DNA from: Ewingella americana | GTDB taxonomy: Bacteria > Pseudomonadota > Gammaproteobacteria > Enterobacterales > Enterobacteriaceae | Reading direction: 5' to 3' | DNA length: 64,000 nucleotides | Assembly: GCF_006438725.1 (NCBI RefSeq) | Contig: NZ_RCZD01000012.1 | Coordinates: 62,682-126,681, forward strand | Shown: piece after piece, positions 35,965 through 45,963 of the stretch | How the letters are laid out: every line of letters begins with the position of its first letter | Position numbering within the stretch: position 1 is the first letter of the stretch | The notes under the pieces: model-generated | Databases searched by the model: none | What the model was told of the DNA's origin: nothing | The model's input: the letters and a program-made list of their open reading frames with translations, nothing else | Program-made: the position numbers and the translations under genes

Positions 35965-37125
35965 ATGACGGAACAAAAAAATCCTTCCGCCCAGGATGAT
36001 GTGATCACCCCAGCGGTTGAGAGCCCCCAACAGCCAGACGTTGATTCCCGTGAAAAACAACAAGATGACCTGTTGAACTCGTTGCGTAAAAAACAGCGTA
36101 CTGCTCCGGTTCTCGGCGCGATTGCCATCGTGCTGGTCATCGCACTGGGCGCGGGCCTCTATTATCACGGGCACCAGCAGACGCTCAGACAAACGGCAGC
36201 CGTCGATGAGCTACAAGACCAGCTTATCGCCTTGCAAAAAAGCCAGCAGCAGGACAAACAGCAAATTGCCGCCCTGCTCGGTGAACAGGATAAATCACAG
36301 CAGGCCAGCGAGCGCCAGCAGGCTTCATTTAGTCGACAGTTGAATGAATTACAGGACAAAGTCGCCAGCATTTCTGGCAGCGATGCCAAAACCTGGATGC
36401 TGGCGCAGGCCGATTTCCTGGTCAAACTGGCTGGCCGTAAACTGTGGAGCGATCAGGATGTCACCACCGCCGCTGCGCTCCTGAAAAGTGCCGATGCCAG
36501 CCTGGCCGACATGAATGACCCGAGCCTGATTGATGTGCGCCGTGCGCTAAATGAAGACGTCGCCAGCCTCTCCGCGGTTACGCAGGTCGATTTCGACGGT
36601 ATTATTCTGAAAGTGAATCAGCTGTCCAACCAGGTTGATAACTTGCGTCTGGCTGACAACGACAGCGATGAGGCTCCAATGGACGACGACGGCACCAGCC
36701 TGTCGGGATCCCTCAGCGAATGGCGTCAGAACCTGACCAAAAGCTGGCATAGCTTTATATCGGACTTCATCACAGTCCGTCGCCGCGACAGCAGCGCAGA
36801 GCCTTTGCTGGCACCTAATCAGGACGTCTATCTGCGTGAAAACATCCGTTCGCGCCTGTTGGTTGCCGCACAGGCTGTACCGCGCCATCAGGACGAAATC
36901 TACAAGCAGTCTCTTGAGTCGGTATCGACCTGGGTACGCGCCTATTTTGATACCAGCGACCCGTCGACCAAAGCGTTCCTTGAAGAGGTAGACAACCTCA
37001 GCCAGCAGTCCATTTCGATGGATGTACCCGATCAGTTGAAAAGTCAGCCCATGCTGGAAAAACTGATGCAAACGCGGGTGCGTAATCTGCTTCAACAGCC
37101 CGCTGCCGCTGCTCAGGGGGAATAA
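35965..37125 (+). CDS. hemX: HemX membrane protein
   Basis: The 386-residue protein has a hydrophilic N-terminus, one membrane helix (about 47-67), a Gln/Lys-rich coiled coil (about 75-135) and a periplasmic domain with the conserved [18 protein letters not shown] segment. Earlier annotation as uroporphyrin-III C-methyltransferase is doubtful because it lacks methyltransferase motifs. It sits 22 bp after hemD and 3 bp before hemY. Confidence 0.94.
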   Translation: MTEQKNPSAQDDVITPAVESPQQPDVDSREKQQDDLLNSLRKKQRTAPVLGAIAIVLVIALGAGLYYHGHQQTLRQTAAVDELQDQLIALQKSQQQDKQQIAALLGEQDKSQQASERQQASFSRQLNELQDKVASISGSDAKTWMLAQADFLVKLAGRKLWSDQDVTTAAALLKSADASLADMNDPSLIDVRRALNEDVASLSAVTQVDFDGIILKVNQLSNQVDNLRLADNDSDEAPMDDDGTSLSGSLSEWRQNLTKSWHSFISDFITVRRRDSSAEPLLAPNQDVYLRENIRSRLLVAAQAVPRHQDEIYKQSLESVSTWVRAYFDTSDPSTKAFLEEVDNLSQQSISMDVPDQLKSQPMLEKLMQTRVRNLLQQPAAAAQGE

Positions 37126-37128
37126 CGC

Positions 37129-38325
37129 ATGCTAAAGGTTTTCGTATTATTCATTATCATCATTGCCGGGATTGTCGTCGGGCCTATGCTCGCCGGGCAT
37201 CAGGGCTATGTACTGATTCAGACGGACAATTACAACATCGAAACCAGCGTCACAGGCATGGTGATCATGTTTGTGGTTCTGATGCTGGTGCTGTTTTTCA
37301 TCGAATGGATTTTACGCCGTGTCTTGCGCACTGGCGCACGCACCCGAGGCTGGTTCGCTGGCCGCAAAAGCTCCAAAGCGCGCAAACAGACCCAGGCTGC
37401 CATGCTGAAGCTGGCAGAAGGCGATCACCGTCAAATGGAGAAGTTACTGGCGCGTAATGCTGACCATGCGGAACAACCGGTGGTGAACTATTTGCTGGCG
37501 GCCGAAGCGGCACAACAACGTGGCGATGATGTTCGCACCAACCAGTATCTGGAACGTGCGGCTGAAATTGCAGATATCGATCAAATGCCGGTGGATATCA
37601 CCCGCGTGCGTATTCAGCTGGCGCGGGGCGAAATTCACGCCGCACGCCACGGCGTTGACCGTCTGATTGGTCAGTCGCCGCGTCACCCGGAGATCCTGCG
37701 TCTGGCCGAACAGGCCTATTTGCGCACCGGGGCTTACGGCTCATTGCTGGAGATTCTGCCATCGATGTCCAAAGCCGGTATTCATGACGACGAAGAGCTG
37801 CGTGTGCTGCAAGAGCAGGCGTACATCGGCATGATGAATCAAATGATGGCCGAAGAAGGCAGTGAAGGTCTGAAACGTTGGTGGAAAGACCAGAACCGCA
37901 AAACCCGTCACGAAGTCGCCTTGCAGGTGGCGATGGCTGCACATCTTATTGAGTGCAACGATCAGGACCTCGCGCAGGAAGTGATCCTCGACGGGCTAAA
38001 ACGTCAGTACGATGAACGCCTGATCGCCATGATGCCGAAACTGCGTTCGGGTGATCCTGAACAGCTGGAGAAGACACTGCGTCAGATCATCAAGCAGAAT
38101 GGCGCTACTCCTCTGCTTAACAGCACGTTGGGCCAGTTGCTGATGAAGCATGGTGAATGGTTGCAGGCGTCTGAAGCCTTCCGTGAAGCGCTACAACAGC
38201 GCCCTGACGCTTACGACTATGCGTGGTTGGCCGATGCGCTGGATAAACTGCATAAACCCGCAGAAGCCGCCGAGATGCGTCACAAAGGGTTAATGCTGAC
38301 CCTGAATAACTCACAAGGGCAGTAA
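37129..38325 (+). CDS. hemY: HemY, TPR-containing inner-membrane protein
   Basis: The 398-residue protein (same length as E. coli) has two N-terminal membrane helices (about 1-20 and 40-62) with the conserved Gly-His-Gln-Gly stretch between, a basic loop, and a C-terminal array of TPR-like helices. It is not the protoporphyrinogen oxidase called HemY in Bacillus. It may assist haem enzyme assembly; the exact role is unknown. It ends the hemCDXY operon before a terminator. Confidence 0.95.
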   Translation: MLKVFVLFIIIIAGIVVGPMLAGHQGYVLIQTDNYNIETSVTGMVIMFVVLMLVLFFIEWILRRVLRTGARTRGWFAGRKSSKARKQTQAAMLKLAEGDHRQMEKLLARNADHAEQPVVNYLLAAEAAQQRGDDVRTNQYLERAAEIADIDQMPVDITRVRIQLARGEIHAARHGVDRLIGQSPRHPEILRLAEQAYLRTGAYGSLLEILPSMSKAGIHDDEELRVLQEQAYIGMMNQMMAEEGSEGLKRWWKDQNRKTRHEVALQVAMAAHLIECNDQDLAQEVILDGLKRQYDERLIAMMPKLRSGDPEQLEKTLRQIIKQNGATPLLNSTLGQLLMKHGEWLQASEAFREALQQRPDAYDYAWLADALDKLHKPAEAAEMRHKGLMLTLNNSQGQ

Positions 38326-38342
38326 GTTTAAGCCCACGGCTA

Positions 38343-38367
38343 AAAGCTCCTTCGGGAGCTTTTTTTA
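38343..38367 (+). terminator. Terminator of the hemCDXY operon
   Basis: AAAGCTCC/GGGAGCTTT with a TTC loop and a T7 tail, 17 bp past hemY. Confidence 0.92.
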
Positions 38368-38382
38368 TGCTTTGAGTAAATG

Positions 38383-38509
38383 AATACCTTAAATCATTCG
38401 AGTGGCAGAAAGGCGGCAAACTTGGGGATCCCGATGAGCTGACATAAGTCAGTGATTCGGGTGAGTAACAGAAGCCAACGCATCTGCCGCCTGAAGGATG
38501 ACGGGTATT
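38383..38509 (+). repeat. ERIC element 3
   Basis: 127 bp from AATACCT to GGGTATT, with the same internal blocks as the other two copies (AGGCGGCAAAC, CCCGATGAGCTGACA, AGTCAGTGATTCGGGTGAG). It fills the space between the hem operon terminator and the convergent glmZ terminator. Confidence 0.92.
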
Positions 38510-38514
38510 AGCGC

Positions 38515-38728
38515 AAAAAAAAACACTTGCCGGATGGCAAGTGTCGAAAACAATCAGGTCATGGACAACAGGGGAGTGCCTCACTCAACGTTTTGCCTGC
38601 TGGTTGATAAATACCTGATGAGAGGTGTTTATCGGGCAGATAGACAATAGGCACTATAAATTGGCTCTGCATCATTCCCAGGTTTATGAAGCCGGAAGGC
38701 AAACATAAGGGGTGGAATGAGCATCTAC
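38515..38728 (-). ncRNA. glmZ: Small regulatory RNA GlmZ
   Basis: GlmZ base-pairs with glmS mRNA with Hfq help and activates GlcN-6-P synthase; RapZ directs its cleavage by RNase E. On the - strand the transcript begins GTAGATGCTCATTCCA, has the imperfect hairpin closed by GGAATGA, contains AACGTTGAGTGAGGCAC and CCTGTTGTC (glmS-pairing region), and ends in the terminator ACACTTGCC/GGCAAGTGT with a T9 tail. These match E. coli GlmZ in order, and the length of about 214 nt is close to 207. The location next to hemY is the E. coli one. The 5' end is placed 12 nt after the sigma54 -12 element. Confidence 0.92.
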
Positions 38729-38739
38729 ATATCAGGTAG

Positions 38740-38755
38740 TGCAGGACGCGTGCCA
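38740..38755 (-). promoter_or_regulatory. Sigma54 promoter of glmZ
   Basis: On the - strand TGGCACGCGTCCTGCA carries GG and GC separated by 10 bp, the -24/-12 pattern. It places the start at the conserved GlmZ 5' G (38728). No strong sigma70 pair was evident, although TGATAT could be a -10. Confidence 0.85.
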
Positions 38756-38895
38756 CATCAGGATTTCTTTCAGGCCCGGAAAATAAAAAACACGTATTTT
38801 ATTGATTTTAATGACTTAATTATCATTTTTTATTTAGAAAGCATGTTGGCCATTCCAAAGCCACGCATAGCAAAGAATGACTTAACGCCAATTAG

Positions 38896-38976
38896 TGTTG
38901 TCTGCCAGAGACAACCTGCCCATAATGGGGACAATTCGTTTACTTTCAGTTGGTTGGATGTCGTCGCGTAACGACA
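38896..38976 (-). promoter_or_regulatory. Three GlrR-like activator sites upstream of glmZ
   Basis: The GlrR pattern is TGTC-N10-GACA. One perfect copy is at 38959-38976; one-mismatch copies are at 38896-38913 (TGTT-N10-GACA on the + strand) and 38916-38933 (CTGC-N10-GACA, two mismatches). They lie 140-250 bp upstream of the sigma54 promoter, and the intervening 38780-38850 is AT-rich, suitable for IHF bending. This is the arrangement expected for a GlrK/GlrR-activated glmZ. Confidence 0.7.
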
Positions 38977-39034
38977 ATAGAAAGACAGAATGTCGCTTCA
39001 GAGCAACAGCAGGGGAAGAAGGGGTCTATGTGGC

Positions 39035-39102
39035 AAACTACAGGCGAAAAAAAACCTGCTTATGAAAGCAGGTTTCTTCGAATTGGTCGGCGAGAGAGGA
39101 TT
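39035..39102 (-). repeat. Duplicate of the tRNA-Pro 3' end and terminator
   Basis: These 68 bases are repeated, identical, at 39199-39266, 164 bp away. The unit contains the last 18 or so bases of tRNA-Pro including CCA and the terminator AACCTGCTT/AAGCAGGTT with a T8 tail. The sequence between the copies (39103-39198) has no ORF and no complete tRNA. This resembles the rtt repeats behind E. coli tyrT. Confidence 0.85.
39047..39074 (-). terminator. Second terminator of the tRNA operon (duplicate copy)
   Basis: Same hairpin and T tract as 39211-39238, shifted by 164 bp; would catch read-through from the first. Confidence 0.75.
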
Positions 39103-39210
39103 ACGCGCATCTTCGATGCTTGCCCTGCGGGCCGTTGCTAAAGCAACGTGGTCTCGCTGCGCTCGGCTCAAACCTACTTCGGAGGTTCTCATCCTCATAA
39201 ACTACAGGCG

Positions 39211-39238
39211 AAAAAAAACCTGCTTATGAAAGCAGGTT
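39211..39238 (-). terminator. Terminator of the argX-hisR-leuT-proM operon
   Basis: AACCTGCTT/AAGCAGGTT hairpin with T8 on the - strand, 10 bp after the tRNA-Pro CCA end. Confidence 0.88.
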
Positions 39239-39247
39239 TCTTCGAAT

Positions 39248-39324
39248 TGGTCGGCGAGAGAGGATTCGAACCTCCGACCCACTGGTCCCAAACCAGTTGC
39301 GCTACCAAGCTGCGCTACTCGCCG
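39248..39324 (-). tRNA. proM: tRNA-Pro (anticodon TGG)
   Basis: 77 nt with encoded CCA. Acceptor CGGCGAG/CTCGCCG, D arm GCGCAGCTTGGTAGCGC, anticodon loop TTTGGGA, T loop GTTCGAATC. Fourth gene in the Arg-His-Leu-Pro operon. Confidence 0.97.
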
Positions 39325-39383
39325 ATGTCGTGCATCTTACTACTTTTTGGTGCTAACAGCATCATTTAAATGCATTTTGTGTG

Positions 39384-39469
39384 TGGTGCGAAGGGAGGGA
39401 CTCGAACCCTCACATCCAAAGGACACTAACACCTGAAGCTAGCGCGTCTACCAATTCCGCCACCATCGC
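39384..39469 (-). tRNA. leuT: tRNA-Leu (anticodon CAG)
   Basis: 86 nt with encoded CCA and the long variable arm of a class II tRNA. Anticodon loop CTTCAGGTG, T loop GTTCGAGTC, acceptor GCGATGG with CCTTCGC (one mismatch in my pairing, so the stem has at least one non-Watson-Crick pair). Third gene in the tRNA operon. Confidence 0.96.
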
Positions 39470-39500
39470 ATGTCACGTTCACAAAATCATTTAAAAAATT

Positions 39501-39576
39501 TGGGGTGGCTAATGGGGCTCGAACCCACGACAACTGGAATCACAATCCAGGGCTCTACCAACTGAGCTATAGCCAC
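39501..39576 (-). tRNA. hisR: tRNA-His (anticodon GTG)
   Basis: 76 nt; GTGGCTATAGCTCAGTTGG at the 5' end, anticodon loop TTGTGAT, GGGTTCGAGCCC T arm, CCA encoded. The 5' G that serves as G-1 and the C73 partner are present. Second gene in the operon. Confidence 0.97.
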
Positions 39577-39648
39577 CATTTCAAACTCTTCTACATCGTG
39601 GACTGTTTAACCTCAAACAAGACCACCGCAACTCTAGCGCAAACTTAA

Positions 39649-39725
<77 letters not shown>

Positions 39726-39746
39726 TTAGCGCCGTTGCGGGTGGGG

Positions 39747-39775
39747 ATACTACGGTTTTCATGCCACCCTGTCTA
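39747..39775 (-). promoter_or_regulatory. Promoter of the tRNA operon
   Basis: TAGACA (39770-39775) and TAGTAT (39747-39752) on the - strand, 17-bp spacer, followed by a GC-rich discriminator (CCCCACCCGC) as in stringently controlled stable-RNA promoters. Confidence 0.7.
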
Positions 39776-39868
39776 GTGCTTTTTATTGGAAAAGTTTCGT
39801 TTGACTGCTCTTTGTCCAATACGCGCTAAAAATAGGCGCATCACCTTCCCCACCCATGACTTACGACG

Positions 39869-41263
39869 TTATTTTGTCTGTTCAGCCGTCAGAGATGAAC
39901 GTCTGTTCATCCCCAGCCCGAAGTATATCAGGCTGATTGCCGCGATGAAAATCCCGCCTACCAGCAAAGAAATTCGCGTATCCGGGTTAATTGCCATTCC
40001 CACCAGCACGCAGGCGAGGAATGCCAGCGTCAGATAGTTGGTATAAGGGAACAGAATTGACTTGAACGGATGGTCTTTCAGCTTCTCTGCATGAGCCTCA
40101 CGGAAACGCAGCTGGCTGATAAGCACCACAAACCACGGCACCATACCCGGCAGCACCGAAGCGCTGTAGACATAAACAAAGACTTGCTCAGGGTTAGGGA
40201 TCAGATAATTCAGGCATGAACCTATCAGCAGCACGGCGATAGTCACCGCAATACCGTAGACCGGCACGCCGCTTTTCGACACTTTACCGAGAAACGCCGG
40301 GACCTGGCGATTTTTCGCCAGCGCGTAAAGCATACGCCCGCAGCTGTACATCCCGCTGTTACAACCCGACAGCGCCGCCGTCAGCACCACAAAGTTGATG
40401 ATGCCTGCTGCCGAGGCGATACCAATCTTCGCAAACGTCAGCACGAACGGGCTGCCGTGCGTCCCCATTTCGTTCCACGGGAAGATAGTGATGATGACGA
40501 AAATCGCACCGACGTAGAAAATCAGGATACGCCAGAGGATGTTATTGATAGCGCGTCTGAGCGTGACCTGCGGGTTTTTGGCTTCACCGGCAGTGATCCC
40601 CACCAGCTCCACACCCTGATAGGATGCCACGACAATACAGAGCGCAAACAAGAACCCTTTCCAGCCCCCGGCAAAGAAGCCACCGTGTGCAGTCAGGTTA
40701 GCAAAGCCGACGGCCTGACCATGGTTGCCAAAACCAAAGAAAATCACTGCCAGACCGACCACAATCATCACAATGATGGTGGTGATTTTGATCAACGCAA
40801 ACCAAAACTCCATCTCACCATACAGTTTTACAGCGGCCAGGTTAGCCGCTGCGACAATGGCCACGGCAGCCAGCGCCGGGATCCACTGCGGTAAATCAGG
40901 GAACCAGTACTGGGCATAGACACCAATGGCGGTGATTTCTGAAATCCCCACCGCTATCCACATGAACCAATAGCTCCATGCCGTCAGATAACCGTAGTAA
41001 GGGCCGAGATATTTATGCGCGTAGACGGCGAACGAACCGGCCACCGGCTCGAGGTGCAGCATCTCGCCCATAGAACGCATGATGAAGAAAACAAAGATAC
41101 CCGCCAAGATATAGGCTAACAATACCGACGGCCCTGCCCATTTGAGCGTACTGGCCGCCCCCATAAACAGCCCAACGCCGATAGTACCACCCAGTGCTAT
41201 CAGTTCTATATGCCGGGCTTCTAGCCCGCGGTGTAGCCCACCTTTTTCCTCGTTACTTGCCAT
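39869..41263 (-). CDS. yifK: Amino acid permease YifK (ThrP-like)
   Basis: The 464-residue APC-superfamily permease (E. coli 461) has twelve hydrophobic segments and the N-terminal signature [25 protein letters not shown]. The E. coli protein is a proton-coupled threonine/serine symporter, and the Salmonella gene is regulated by Lrp and the sRNA GcvB. It lies between the tRNA operon and wecG; the 244-bp gap to wecG holds no further gene that I can see. Confidence 0.93.
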   Translation of the reverse strand: MASNEEKGGLHRGLEARHIELIALGGTIGVGLFMGAASTLKWAGPSVLLAYILAGIFVFFIMRSMGEMLHLEPVAGSFAVYAHKYLGPYYGYLTAWSYWFMWIAVGISEITAIGVYAQYWFPDLPQWIPALAAVAIVAAANLAAVKLYGEMEFWFALIKITTIIVMIVVGLAVIFFGFGNHGQAVGFANLTAHGGFFAGGWKGFLFALCIVVASYQGVELVGITAGEAKNPQVTLRRAINNILWRILIFYVGAIFVIITIFPWNEMGTHGSPFVLTFAKIGIASAAGIINFVVLTAALSGCNSGMYSCGRMLYALAKNRQVPAFLGKVSKSGVPVYGIAVTIAVLLIGSCLNYLIPNPEQVFVYVYSASVLPGMVPWFVVLISQLRFREAHAEKLKDHPFKSILFPYTNYLTLAFLACVLVGMAINPDTRISLLVGGIFIAAISLIYFGLGMNRRSSLTAEQTK

Positions 41264-41507
41264 AGATCCTCAATGTTGTCGTTGTTGTGTTTGCCTTCCG
41301 GGATGACCGGAATGTTATTTTTATAGTCTGCTTCCCCGAGTGGGGCGCCAAAACGGGCGGTATGGTTTCGTATTTTGTGATCAGTTGCAAACCACAAATC
41401 AGAAAGCTGGGGTTCATCTGGCAACAGGCGTTGAAATTTTCGGCAAGCGGACAACGAAAACGAGAGATGGCGCGCCACTGGCGTAAAATGCTGTGGCGCC
41501 AGAGGAA

Positions 41508-42248
41508 TCAGAGACGACCGGTGTAGTGATAACGCAGGTATTTAAGCAGTTTAAGCTGACGCCCAAGGCGGCTGGGTTGGCGAATCAGACGATAAAGCCA
41601 CTCCAGCCCGAGCTTTTGCCAGAACTTTGGCGCACGCTTTACGTGGCCGGTAAACACATCGTAAGTGCCGCCGATACCCATATATAAAGCATCGGGATAC
41701 ACCTCTCGGCAGTCGCGCATCAGTAGCTCCTGCTTCGGGGAACCCATCGCCACGGTGACAATCGCGGCCTGGCTGGCTTTGATGCGCTCAAACAATGGCT
41801 GGCGCTGCTGATCGGTGAAGTAGCCGTTCTGGCTGCCAACAATGTTCACATCCCACTGGGCGCGCAGTTTAGCTTCGGTTTGCTCCAGCACCTCGGGTTT
41901 TCCGCCAATCAGGAATACCGGCGTGCCTTCCTGCCCGGCACGCTGCATCAGCCCTTCCCATAGATCGGCACCGGCGATGCGTGACACGTTGGCCTGCGGG
42001 TATTTGCGACGGATAGACCGCACGATGCTGATGCCATCGGCATATTTGTATTCGGCGCGGCTAATCAGCTCAGCGATCTCTGGCTGGCTTTCCATGGTCA
42101 ACACTTTCTCAGCATTCATCGCCACCAGAGCGCCGGTCTTTACGCGAGTATCGGCAAACAGATAGTCCAGAAACTGGCCCATATCGCGAAAGCCCCACAA
42201 ATTAATGCCACGAATAGAATAGAGGGGAATGTTATTATTTGAATTCAT
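41508..42248 (-). CDS. wecG: UDP-ManNAcA transferase WecG
   Basis: WecG adds N-acetyl-D-mannosaminuronate to lipid I of enterobacterial common antigen (ECA) to give lipid II. The 246-residue GT26-family enzyme (WecG/TagA/CpsF) has [39 protein letters not shown] and [31 protein letters not shown]. The start overlaps wzyE by 4 nt. It is the last gene of the ECA operon. Confidence 0.97.
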   Translation of the reverse strand: MNSNNNIPLYSIRGINLWGFRDMGQFLDYLFADTRVKTGALVAMNAEKVLTMESQPEIAELISRAEYKYADGISIVRSIRRKYPQANVSRIAGADLWEGLMQRAGQEGTPVFLIGGKPEVLEQTEAKLRAQWDVNIVGSQNGYFTDQQRQPLFERIKASQAAIVTVAMGSPKQELLMRDCREVYPDALYMGIGGTYDVFTGHVKRAPKFWQKLGLEWLYRLIRQPSRLGRQLKLLKYLRYHYTGRL

Positions 42249-43633
42249 GAATGTTCCTGCGACGACTGGCCAGTCGTTGAGATCCCTTCGGTGTTGATGA
42301 TATTACCAACGCGATTCGAGCGCGGGCGGACCAACCCTGCGGCGTCAAACAGCCAGTACAGTAGTTTTGCCATGACCAGGCAGGCGCAAAAAATCAGACA
42401 GAAAAAGACCACGCGCGAAAAGAACGAATCCACGCCTTCACGGGCCAGCACGATCATATTAAATACCGCCCCGAAACAGAAGCTCTGCAAAATCGCGGCC
42501 TTGTAGCGGTTCTTCTCCGCTTTTCCCAGTTCGTACAACCAGTCGAACCATTTGATGATCAGACCCACCGCCACTGCCCCCAGCGGAATAAACCCCACGC
42601 CGCCCATCACCACCAATGAGCCGATGAGGGTCGGAGACATGGCCAGGCCGGAGTGGTTGTTGAGCACTTCCCAGGTAAAGTAGTTGGCAGAATTAAGCAC
42701 CACGCCCGGCCTGCCCGGCCACAGCCAGCTCGGAATAAACACGTAGAAATCGCGAATAATCGGGGCAAGTCCCTGGAAGCTAATCTTGTCGTAGTTTTGC
42801 AGTAGCAGGCCCAGGTTTTCCCACGGCGAAAAGGTGTCGCGGGTCAGGTAGAGGAAAGTATAAAACGCTTCCGGCCCGTTTACGTTCATGCCATAACGCT
42901 TCAGCGCCAACCAGAACATCCCCACGATAGCCATAACACCCGCCACGGCCAGCATCCACAGCGATATCCAGCCGCGCACGATGCCGATAAACAGAAACAG
43001 CGCAAACGCGATGATGATATTGGCGCGCGTACCACCGACGATCACGTAGGTCAATAACCCAAAAGCCACCGTGCTTACCAGGAAAAATAGCCAGCTGCGA
43101 CGGTTCTCCCGCAGGAAATAGACCACCAGCATGGCGGGAATAAAGAAGTAGAAGAAACGTTTGAGTGCCACGCCGGAGACCTCACTGGAGAAGATCTGGC
43201 TGTAGGACTTCAGTTTGAATAATAGAAAACCGTTATGCAGGAAGAAAATCGACACCGTGATGAGCGCCACCAGGGCCAACAGTATCCACGTCAGATGGGT
43301 TTCAGCCCGGTTCATGGTGAACAACGGCGCTCTTGGCGTGGCCGGGCGCGCTTTCAGCCTGGTTTTGTAACTGACATAGTAAATACCGTAGAAACAGGTG
43401 GCAGCCAGCATCGCCTGTAACAGGTATTCCACCTGTACTACCTGTACGTCAAAACGAAACACCAGCAGGCAGGTCAGTGGGAAACCAAAGTAGAACGTCA
43501 GCAAATACAGCATTGAGAAGAAGACGTTGAAGTTAAAACGGACGCGACGAAACTCTTTGTAGGTCAGCGTCAAAATGAAGATCAACGAAACAACATAGAC
43601 CACGCAAAGACCGCCGAACTGGGCCAGCGTCAT
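42245..43633 (-). CDS. wzyE: ECA polymerase WzyE
   Basis: WzyE polymerises ECA trisaccharide units in the periplasmic face of the inner membrane. The 462 residues (E. coli 450) form about eleven membrane helices, with the conserved [21 protein letters not shown] and [26 protein letters not shown] 43633 is chosen from the 4-nt overlap with wecF (ATGA) and the family start; an upstream in-frame start would overlap wecF by over 40 bp. The C-terminal tail is longer than in E. coli. Confidence 0.96.
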   Translation of the reverse strand: MTLAQFGGLCVVYVVSLIFILTLTYKEFRRVRFNFNVFFSMLYLLTFYFGFPLTCLLVFRFDVQVVQVEYLLQAMLAATCFYGIYYVSYKTRLKARPATPRAPLFTMNRAETHLTWILLALVALITVSIFFLHNGFLLFKLKSYSQIFSSEVSGVALKRFFYFFIPAMLVVYFLRENRRSWLFFLVSTVAFGLLTYVIVGGTRANIIIAFALFLFIGIVRGWISLWMLAVAGVMAIVGMFWLALKRYGMNVNGPEAFYTFLYLTRDTFSPWENLGLLLQNYDKISFQGLAPIIRDFYVFIPSWLWPGRPGVVLNSANYFTWEVLNNHSGLAMSPTLIGSLVVMGGVGFIPLGAVAVGLIIKWFDWLYELGKAEKNRYKAAILQSFCFGAVFNMIVLAREGVDSFFSRVVFFCLIFCACLVMAKLLYWLFDAAGLVRPRSNRVGNIINTEGISTTGQSSQEHS

Positions 43634-44715
43634 GATGTGGCTCCCGCCGCCAGATTCAGCGCCTGTTGCCATCCGGCAATATAATTGGGATTGAAGAACG
43701 CGATATTCTGACGGTCAGTGCTCAATAACTGGCGGCGCGCTTCGGCAACGGTCGCAGTGTCCAGCGCATCGCCGTAAAACAGTACCGGCAGATGCTGCTC
43801 GGCCAAATCTTGCCAGAATGGATTCTGACGACTCACCACAAAGGGCACGCCAAACTGAATCAGCAGGCACAAGGTACCGATGCCCTGCTGGCGGTCAAAA
43901 ATAAAATAACCCAGCGAGCAACGGCGCAGCATATTCAGGTAATCATCAAACGCCATGGCCTCTGTCAGTAATTCCACATGTTCTGCCGGAAACAGTGTCA
44001 GCGCTTCAGCCCGCACCTGTTCAATATAAGTCTGATTGTTCGCCGGATAGCCCATCGGAATAATTACCCGAATATCGGCGCCAAACGGCTGATGCAACGC
44101 CTTCAGCGCTTCGATGTGCCGGTTGCTGGTATCGCCAGAATTGCCGACCAGCACGGTCATCGGCCCGCCTGGCTCAGGCTGGTCAGCCGGTTGAGTCAGC
44201 GCCGGGTCCATACGCGTCGGGAAGTACAGCAACGATGAAGCTACCCGCGGATGACGCAGGTGATAATGAATCAGATCGCCGCGCGTGCCGAACACATGGC
44301 CGACCCGCCCCTGGGCAATGCGTCGCAGGAGGTAAAACAGACGAAACTTCAGACTACCCGACGCCTCATACAAATCCGCGCCCCACATATGCCAGCACAC
44401 CTGTCGCGCTTTGATTTTGCCGATCAGTAATGCCAGCCACAGTGTCGGGTTAAATTGCCCGTGCAAAAAGAAACGATGGCTGCGGTTCTGCCGCGCATTG
44501 GCAATCACCGCCTGCGCGAGACTTTTTTTATCCGGGTAAATATCAATCTGTAAGCGGGTAAATCCGGCAAACGCAGCGCTGTCTGCCGCAACCACCATAA
44601 AGTGACGGATCTGATCCTGCGGCGCGCACTCAGCCAGCACGTCATTGAAGAAGCGCAGTACGGTGAGATTATGGTGCGGGATATCAGATCCCAAAACGTG
44701 AATCAGCGTTGTCAT
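43630..44715 (-). CDS. wecF: Fuc4NAc transferase WecF
   Basis: WecF (GT56) transfers 4-acetamido-4,6-dideoxygalactose from TDP-Fuc4NAc to ECA lipid II to make lipid III. The 361 residues (E. coli 359) include [32 protein letters not shown] and [16 protein letters not shown]. It needs TDP-Fuc4NAc, made by WecE/WecD from a TDP-4-keto sugar that RffG and RffH would produce. Overlaps its neighbours by 4 nt on both sides. Confidence 0.97.
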   Translation of the reverse strand: MTTLIHVLGSDIPHHNLTVLRFFNDVLAECAPQDQIRHFMVVAADSAAFAGFTRLQIDIYPDKKSLAQAVIANARQNRSHRFFLHGQFNPTLWLALLIGKIKARQVCWHMWGADLYEASGSLKFRLFYLLRRIAQGRVGHVFGTRGDLIHYHLRHPRVASSLLYFPTRMDPALTQPADQPEPGGPMTVLVGNSGDTSNRHIEALKALHQPFGADIRVIIPMGYPANNQTYIEQVRAEALTLFPAEHVELLTEAMAFDDYLNMLRRCSLGYFIFDRQQGIGTLCLLIQFGVPFVVSRQNPFWQDLAEQHLPVLFYGDALDTATVAEARRQLLSTDRQNIAFFNPNYIAGWQQALNLAAGATS

Positions 44716-45962
44716 GCTCGTCTACGATAGATAACAAAAACGGCGCTGCACAGGGTGAAATAGACGATATAAGTCGCCATGTAGGCCTGTGCGGCGCCCA
44801 AAGAACCGTGTAACGGGATCAGCCAGTGCGCAAAACCGGTCAGCAGTAAAAACTGGCTGATTTCGGTCAGTACATAAAAGCGCAGGGACGCCTTGGCAAT
44901 CACCAGATACCCAAAAACATAGGACCCGACTTTCAGCACGTCACCGACCAGTTGCCAGGCAAAAAGATCGCGCATGGCGGTAAACTGATGGGAAAACAGC
45001 AGCCAGATGGCGAAGTCACGCAGCAGCCACACCATAAAGCTGGCGCAGGCCACGGCCGGGATCACAAATTTCAGCGACTTAATAATTTCGCGTGAAATCG
45101 CCTGTTTGTCGGTCAGACGGGATAACGTTGGCAGCAGATAGACGCTGAATGAGGCGGTGATAAATTGCAGGTAGGCATCCGAAATGCTGCTAACGCCCTG
45201 CCAGATCCCCACGTCGTCCCAGCTGTAATATTTCGCCAGCAGGTTTCGCATCATCACATACGCCACCGGCAACGTCACCGAAGTGATCAGCGCCATGATG
45301 GTGAATTTTCCCAGATGGCTGGCGATGGCGCGGTCCCAGCCCAGCCGCAGGAAATGCAGCGGGAAAGGATGACGGTGCCATAACATCGCGCCGGCAGGCA
45401 ATACCACCAGCGCAGGCACCAGCGCCAGTCCGGCCAGCGCTCCCTCATAACCACCCAGCCAGAAACAGAGTAAATAGGCTACCAACCCAATCAGGCTGCC
45501 GCCAATCACCGCCAGCGCGTTGCCTCTGGCATCCCGATAGCCTTTAAGGATGGCCTGAAAGTAGTTGGCGTAGGCGATACCCATTTGAATCAGCGCCACC
45601 GCGCGGATCACCGGCTGAAAATCAGCATGCCCAAACAGCCCGACACTGACCGGGCCCGCAGCCAGCAGAAAAATCACCGCCAGCAGCGTGGAGAAACCTA
45701 AGATCAGGCTTGAAGCGGTACCGAGAACAGCCTTTAAACGGGCCGGATCCTGATGATGCTCGGCCACGTATTTGGTCACGCCATTAAAGATACCGGCGCC
45801 TGACAATACGCCCAGCACCGTGACCATCTGGCGGAAATTCCCCGCCTGACCCACACCTGCCGGGCCAAAGGCCACCGCCAGCAATTTCACCACCAGCAGG
45901 CCAGCGGCGATTTTTATCAGCGTGGAGCCTGCCGTCCAGACCGAAGCCTTTGCCAGAGACAT
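44712..45962 (-). CDS. wzxE: ECA lipid III flippase WzxE
   Basis: WzxE flips undecaprenyl-PP-trisaccharide across the inner membrane. The 416-residue polysaccharide exporter (MATE-like MOP superfamily) has about twelve membrane helices, with the N-terminal [23 protein letters not shown] and [13 protein letters not shown]. It overlaps wecF by 4 nt and begins 1 bp after the wecE stop. Confidence 0.96.
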   Translation of the reverse strand: MSLAKASVWTAGSTLIKIAAGLLVVKLLAVAFGPAGVGQAGNFRQMVTVLGVLSGAGIFNGVTKYVAEHHQDPARLKAVLGTASSLILGFSTLLAVIFLLAAGPVSVGLFGHADFQPVIRAVALIQMGIAYANYFQAILKGYRDARGNALAVIGGSLIGLVAYLLCFWLGGYEGALAGLALVPALVVLPAGAMLWHRHPFPLHFLRLGWDRAIASHLGKFTIMALITSVTLPVAYVMMRNLLAKYYSWDDVGIWQGVSSISDAYLQFITASFSVYLLPTLSRLTDKQAISREIIKSLKFVIPAVACASFMVWLLRDFAIWLLFSHQFTAMRDLFAWQLVGDVLKVGSYVFGYLVIAKASLRFYVLTEISQFLLLTGFAHWLIPLHGSLGAAQAYMATYIVYFTLCSAVFVIYRRRA

Positions 45963-45963
45963 A

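Noticed and set aside
38998-39198. 66-codon frame on the - strand between tRNA-Pro and glmZ control region
   Set aside because: It lies in the duplicated tRNA/terminator sequence, has low-complexity composition, no Shine-Dalgarno and no relatives that I recognise.
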